This document shows, in pieces, positions 60,254-64,000 of a stretch of DNA of 64,000 nt. The stretch is taken from contig OZ014412.1 in the NCBI GenBank assembly GCA_963965975.1, forward strand, positions 9,529,849-9,593,848. Reading direction: 5' to 3'. This DNA is from Xestospongia bergquistia. Taxonomy: Eukaryota; Porifera; Demospongiae; Haplosclerida; Petrosiidae. The position numbers and the translations under genes were made by a program. The notes under the pieces were generated by a model that worked only from the letters and a program-made list of their open reading frames with translations, was not told the origin of the DNA and searched no databases. Numbering within the stretch: position 1 is the stretch's first letter; every line of letters begins with the position of its first letter.

Positions 60254-60764
60254 ATGAAGCAGTTTATCTTTGTTTTTTCTTGGCATTACTGATGTCTGCA
60301 CAGATAATAAATGTGGCATGTCTTTTTCTTGTCATTAAATGTTGTCTGCAAAATGAATGTTTTACTTTTGATTGTAGCTGCTCAGTATGTCAATTCTTTT
60401 TTTTGATAATGATGATCCTCCCATTGCTCAAGCTATTGAAGGTATTTGTTCCTTAAAAACTTTAACCACTATACAAAAATGTTGTATAAGTCAAGTTAAA
60501 TATTTTAAAGATGCTAAGGTGGCTTGTCATATGATGGGGTACTCTAAAGCTGTTCGTATCCTAACTAATGGGTCTGATAGTCTAAAAAGTGGACCCATGT
60601 TAATGTCACAGCTTCAATGTGATGGTACTGAGGATCAACTGTCTCACTGTGACTATGATGATGCTTATGGTTGTACTCTTGACAAAGCTGTGGCACTTCA
60701 GTGTAGCAGTAAGTTATTCATTAATATTTTATTGGTAACTTATCCTATTCTTATTATAGACTAA
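60254..60764 (+). pseudogene. Astacin-SRCR copy C, core deleted
   Basis: Exon 1 starts MKQFIFVF but has lost one T, so the frame breaks before the end of the signal peptide. Exon 2 (from 60379) is readable as DNDDPPIAQAIEG. At about 60505 the sequence passes directly into the SRCR-2 exon ([20 protein letters not shown] ... VALQCSS), with donor and the short last exon ending TAA at 60762-60764. The propeptide, zinc domain and SRCR-1 are gone. An (AT)n tract stands between TATA and ATG. Its SRCR-2 half is nearly identical to copy B. Confidence 0.85.
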
Positions 60765-60889
60765 TGACAAGTTACTCTGCAGAATTGCAATCTTCAACTT
60801 TTGAACACATCAGTAAACTGAAAATGATATAACAATAGAGAATAAACAAGAACAAAAACAATATTTACTAGTAGTATTATTAAGTTCTA

Positions 60890-63742
60890 TTATAGGTGGC
60901 TCTTGAGATCAGGATTAGACCTGGAAAGCAGTATAAAATACATTAATAAGAGTAAGAAAATATGACCATATACCTTAGCTGGGTAGCTGTTGGCATCTTT
61001 CCTTGGTACATGAGTTCTGCGCTAGTAGATACTACTGGATCCATGGCCAGGCTTGCAACAGCTAATACTTTTTCTCCTCTATAATATGAACAAAACAATG
61101 TTAGTTAATATAATTATATTATAAAAATTGCTAAATAAAATTAATAATCAAAATTTGTAGTTTTAATTTCAAGTGGGTGTGGTCGGGATGTTATTTAATA
61201 AGTATGCATTAAATTAGTATTAATAGATGCAAGTAAAATAGCTAAGCTTTGTGTCAAATATTAACTAATATAACATATCATATGACTATAATATACAATA
61301 GTAATATATAGTAATATGATTAATACTTACTTAACAAAGAAGGCTGCAAATTTTTGTTCTTCAGGATTACCATTAAAGATAATGTCATCCCACTCTAGAG
61401 CAAAACCTAATAAAAACAATGCATAAAAACAATCTTCACATATTCATAATATTACTAATAATTACAACTTTGTAAAAACAAAAATACTATTTAGAGGACA
61501 GCCATTTTTATCAAAGACAGCATTCTTTCATTCAGGTAGTAAAGTTAATACAATCATTTTATAATATAGTTATTGGTATAAATGTTACATCATAATGTAC
61601 TACATATAAACTAACCACAATATCGGAGGCTTTTCCCACATAGTACAGTCCAAAAATATGGAATACTATTAAACATTTCTTCCTTTCCAGCCATGTTCCT
61701 GCCAGCGACACGTCCATGATTATGAGCAATTTGCCAGTGACCAATTGAGATAGAACTCTCTATCATTGGTAAAGGGAAATATGCAATGTCTCCAGCTGCA
61801 TAGATTCCATCAGTGACTTTCATGTGCTATAGAGACGAAGAATGCATAGAGGTATAAGTGAGGTAATAAAATTAAAACAAATGATAAAGTTTGACATTAC
61901 ATTATGTGTGCATTTCTTATGAAAGTACACATGTGAAAGACAGAGATTGTCAAAAGAGAAAGCTTTAAATAGTTAGTCTATTAAATATATAACTTTTCTA
62001 GTTAGCTGTAATGATAGATAGCCATATTATAATAATGAGTTAATGCAGTCAGTATCATATGAAGATATATAATACCTTTAGTAAGTAATCAATAAATATA
62101 TATAAAAATTACATTGATACACGTAGCTATGCTATGGCCTATTTTATTATAATGAGAAAATACATATAATATGTTTTTTTATGACAGACTAATTTGACGT
62201 TTTCCTCGAATACTTTTACTGTGAATATACACACACGCACACACACACACTGATAAGATCTTCAGTCTGATAGCACATTTGCAGTGAAGCTTTGCTCTTT
62301 GAGAGAGTTTTTTTGTGTTTAAAAGTATATTGAGCTGGAGACTTGACTTAATATGAGGCCACTAAGTGATACATGGTAAAAATGAAGAGAGTCAGCCTCA
62401 CCTCATCGACAATGACCTCCCCTCGTCGAGTGATGGGGAGACCAGAGTCTTTGAGAAAGTCTGTAGCAGGTACAACTCCTAGAAGTGTGACAAAAAAAAG
62501 AAAAACTTAAGCATCTACAAATTGAATTATTCATAACAGATTTTGTAACTATAATTTAGAGATATCTGAACATGTGCTAATGGGTGTGGCTATACATACT
62601 TTTAGCATTATAATATTGTGTCATTAAGTATATGTATAAGTCATCACGTTAATAATCAAACAAACAAATTAATTATTATGAATTATTTTATCCTTAAATT
62701 ACTGATTTAATAATTAATTAACATTAGAACTAATTTATTGATTTGAATTACCTACTCCAGCAATAACTATATCAGCAAGAAGTGTTTCATCAGATGGTAA
62801 AGTAACTCCTGTAATCTATAGTGGATAGATTAATATTATTATAAACATAATAACTAACAATGTCATACTTTGCCTTCTTCAGAGACAATTTCTTTAACTC
62901 CAGCTTTAAGATGAAACTTGATTCCTTTTTCCTCCAATAACTAGAGATACAAAAAGATACAAATATTATTTATTAGAATATAACAAATCTAATCGGAAAA
63001 AAAGAACGTTATTAAATGTTTAATTAAGGAAACTTCCAATAATGAGAAAAGAACTGCAGGAAATTTCTTTAAAGAAAGATTATAAAACTGTCATAAAGAA
63101 ACTGTGAATTAAGGACACCTCCTACCATATTAAAACAGTAGTATGTTGTTTAACCTCTCTATCATCTCTTTAAGAGAGACAGTTTCCAAAGCCTTAAAGT
63201 GACTTTTTAATGATTTTAAAATGTAGGCAACGTTTTTTGAATGGTCTAACTGTTCACACATATACCATTCCAATGAAGACAGACACAAACAAATGTTACT
63301 AATATATACTAATGTATACTAAATACACAGTACCTGCTGTAGAGACTTTCCAATGCGTTCTCCTAATACTCTCTCAAAGGGCACAGCTGCAATGTCAATG
63401 CACTCCACACTAGAGGCCTTATCTGATAAATACGATGCTACTTCCATTCCAATAAATGAAGTCCCAATAACCACAACACGTTTGTCCTATTTAGAGGAAG
63501 ACAATAAAAAAGAATAAAGAGTTTTACTTATTTATATAATATGTATACCAATAATAAAATTATGTATAAATAATATAGAAAATGAGAATATAAAATACTG
63601 TGCCATTCCTATAGTGTAGTAGGAACTCTCTGATGTATATTATATTTTAATCACCTTGGCAACAGTGGCAATGGCATTAGCTTGACTGGGTTCTCTCAAC
63701 AGATATACATCATCAAATCCAGGAACTGGTAAAGTTCGAGGT
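60890..63742 (-). CDS. AIFM3: AIFM3-like apoptosis-inducing factor oxidoreductase (3' part)
   Basis: Nine exons on the minus strand: 63742-63655, 63486-63334, 62940-62869, 62815-62752, 62478-62402, 61826-61616, 61406-61331, 61078-60974, 60920-60890. All phases agree and TAA is at 60892-60890. Residues include RVVVIGTSFIGMEVASYLSD (Rossmann NAD-binding), VGVVPATDFLKDSGL, VTDGIYAAGDIAYFPL (FAD-binding GD motif), IGHWQIAHNHGRVAGRNM, IPYFWTVLCGKSLRY and AFFVKGEKVLAVASLAMDP. These are typical of AIFM3 (AIF-like NAD(P)H/FAD reductase with an N-terminal Rieske domain). The Rieske and first FAD exons must lie right of 64000. It is convergent with the protease copy C, whose end is 126 bases away. It is the only intact copy in the window. 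Confidence 0.85.
62228..62250. repeat. (AC)n microsatellite in an AIFM3-like intron
   Basis: ACACACACGCACACACACAC within the intron between exons 62402-62478 and 61616-61826. Confidence 0.9.
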
Positions 63743-64000
63743 CTGAATGAAAGTAAAAATATAACACAGTATAACATACTATCACAATTAATGATGAATA
63801 TACATTGAGAGGTATAGTACGATTGTTTTATACATCAGAATTATAGATAGACTCTGCTAAGCCATTTTGTAACTATCATTTACTGCTAAGGCAATAGTCA
63901 TACATCAAAAGTCTTATTGTGTTTGACTCTTGAGGGTAAACAACTAAACTATATAAATATAAAAAAGCTAATATATATTATAATGAATTTTATATTTAAA

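Noticed and set aside
1-64000. Prokaryotic-type systems (CRISPR, operons, defence islands)
   Set aside because: Spliced genes, metazoan families and LINE/gypsy remnants show an animal nuclear genome; no spaced direct repeats of CRISPR type were seen.

Overview
The window looks like animal nuclear DNA, and a demosponge is most likely (Amphimedon-type; this is inference from content, no database was searched). It is strongly A+T-rich. Genes have many short exons with GT/AG introns, often only 40-150 bases long. The families present are metazoan: Fringe glycosyltransferase, astacin protease, SRCR domains and AIFM3. There are also remnants of LINE, Ty3/gypsy, pogo-like and other TIR elements. No rRNA, tRNA, CRISPR or prokaryotic signal was seen.

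Layout. (1) 1-45,000 is a tandem array of Fringe-like glycosyltransferase genes, all on the + strand. Five copies can be followed through every coding exon without a stop: 476-3600, 11415-14901, 18613-22069, 27502-31148 and 38650-41437. There is also one broken 5' fragment at 26269-26495. Spliced lengths are 364, 364, 381, 364 and 368 codons. Each repeat unit carries more than the gene: an exon-like upstream module with a TATA/CRE-like promoter, conserved introns, a truncated LINE reverse-transcriptase tail, and an (AT)n tract. Between units lie gypsy fragments, a HIRAN-domain remnant head-to-head with a pogo-like transposase, a TIR element with a PHD-finger remnant nested inside the gypsy RT, a second pogo-like TIR element, and a piggyBac-like MITE whose empty site survives in another unit.

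(2) 34,600-37,200 is a junction region. A lone SRCR exon is joined to remnants of what looks like a multi-pass receptor C-terminus, part of which is duplicated.

(3) 45,000-64,000 is a second tandem array. Its unit is an astacin-SRCR-SRCR protease gene (+) facing an AIFM3-like oxidoreductase gene (-). Copy A (45167-47518) has at least four disabling changes. Copy B (53036-55816) is nearly intact, with a single one-base excess. Copy C (60254-60764) has lost its catalytic core. The AIFM3-like gene is intact only next to copy C (60890 to the right edge, 5' end outside the window). Decayed exons of it lie next to copies A and B.

The window is therefore a record of birth and death in two secretory or extracellular gene families. 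The Fringe copies should be Golgi enzymes extending O-fucose on EGF repeats. The astacin-SRCR protein should be secreted. Comparing units with each other gives filled/empty transposon sites, template-switch hairpins and exon losses that can be read directly.
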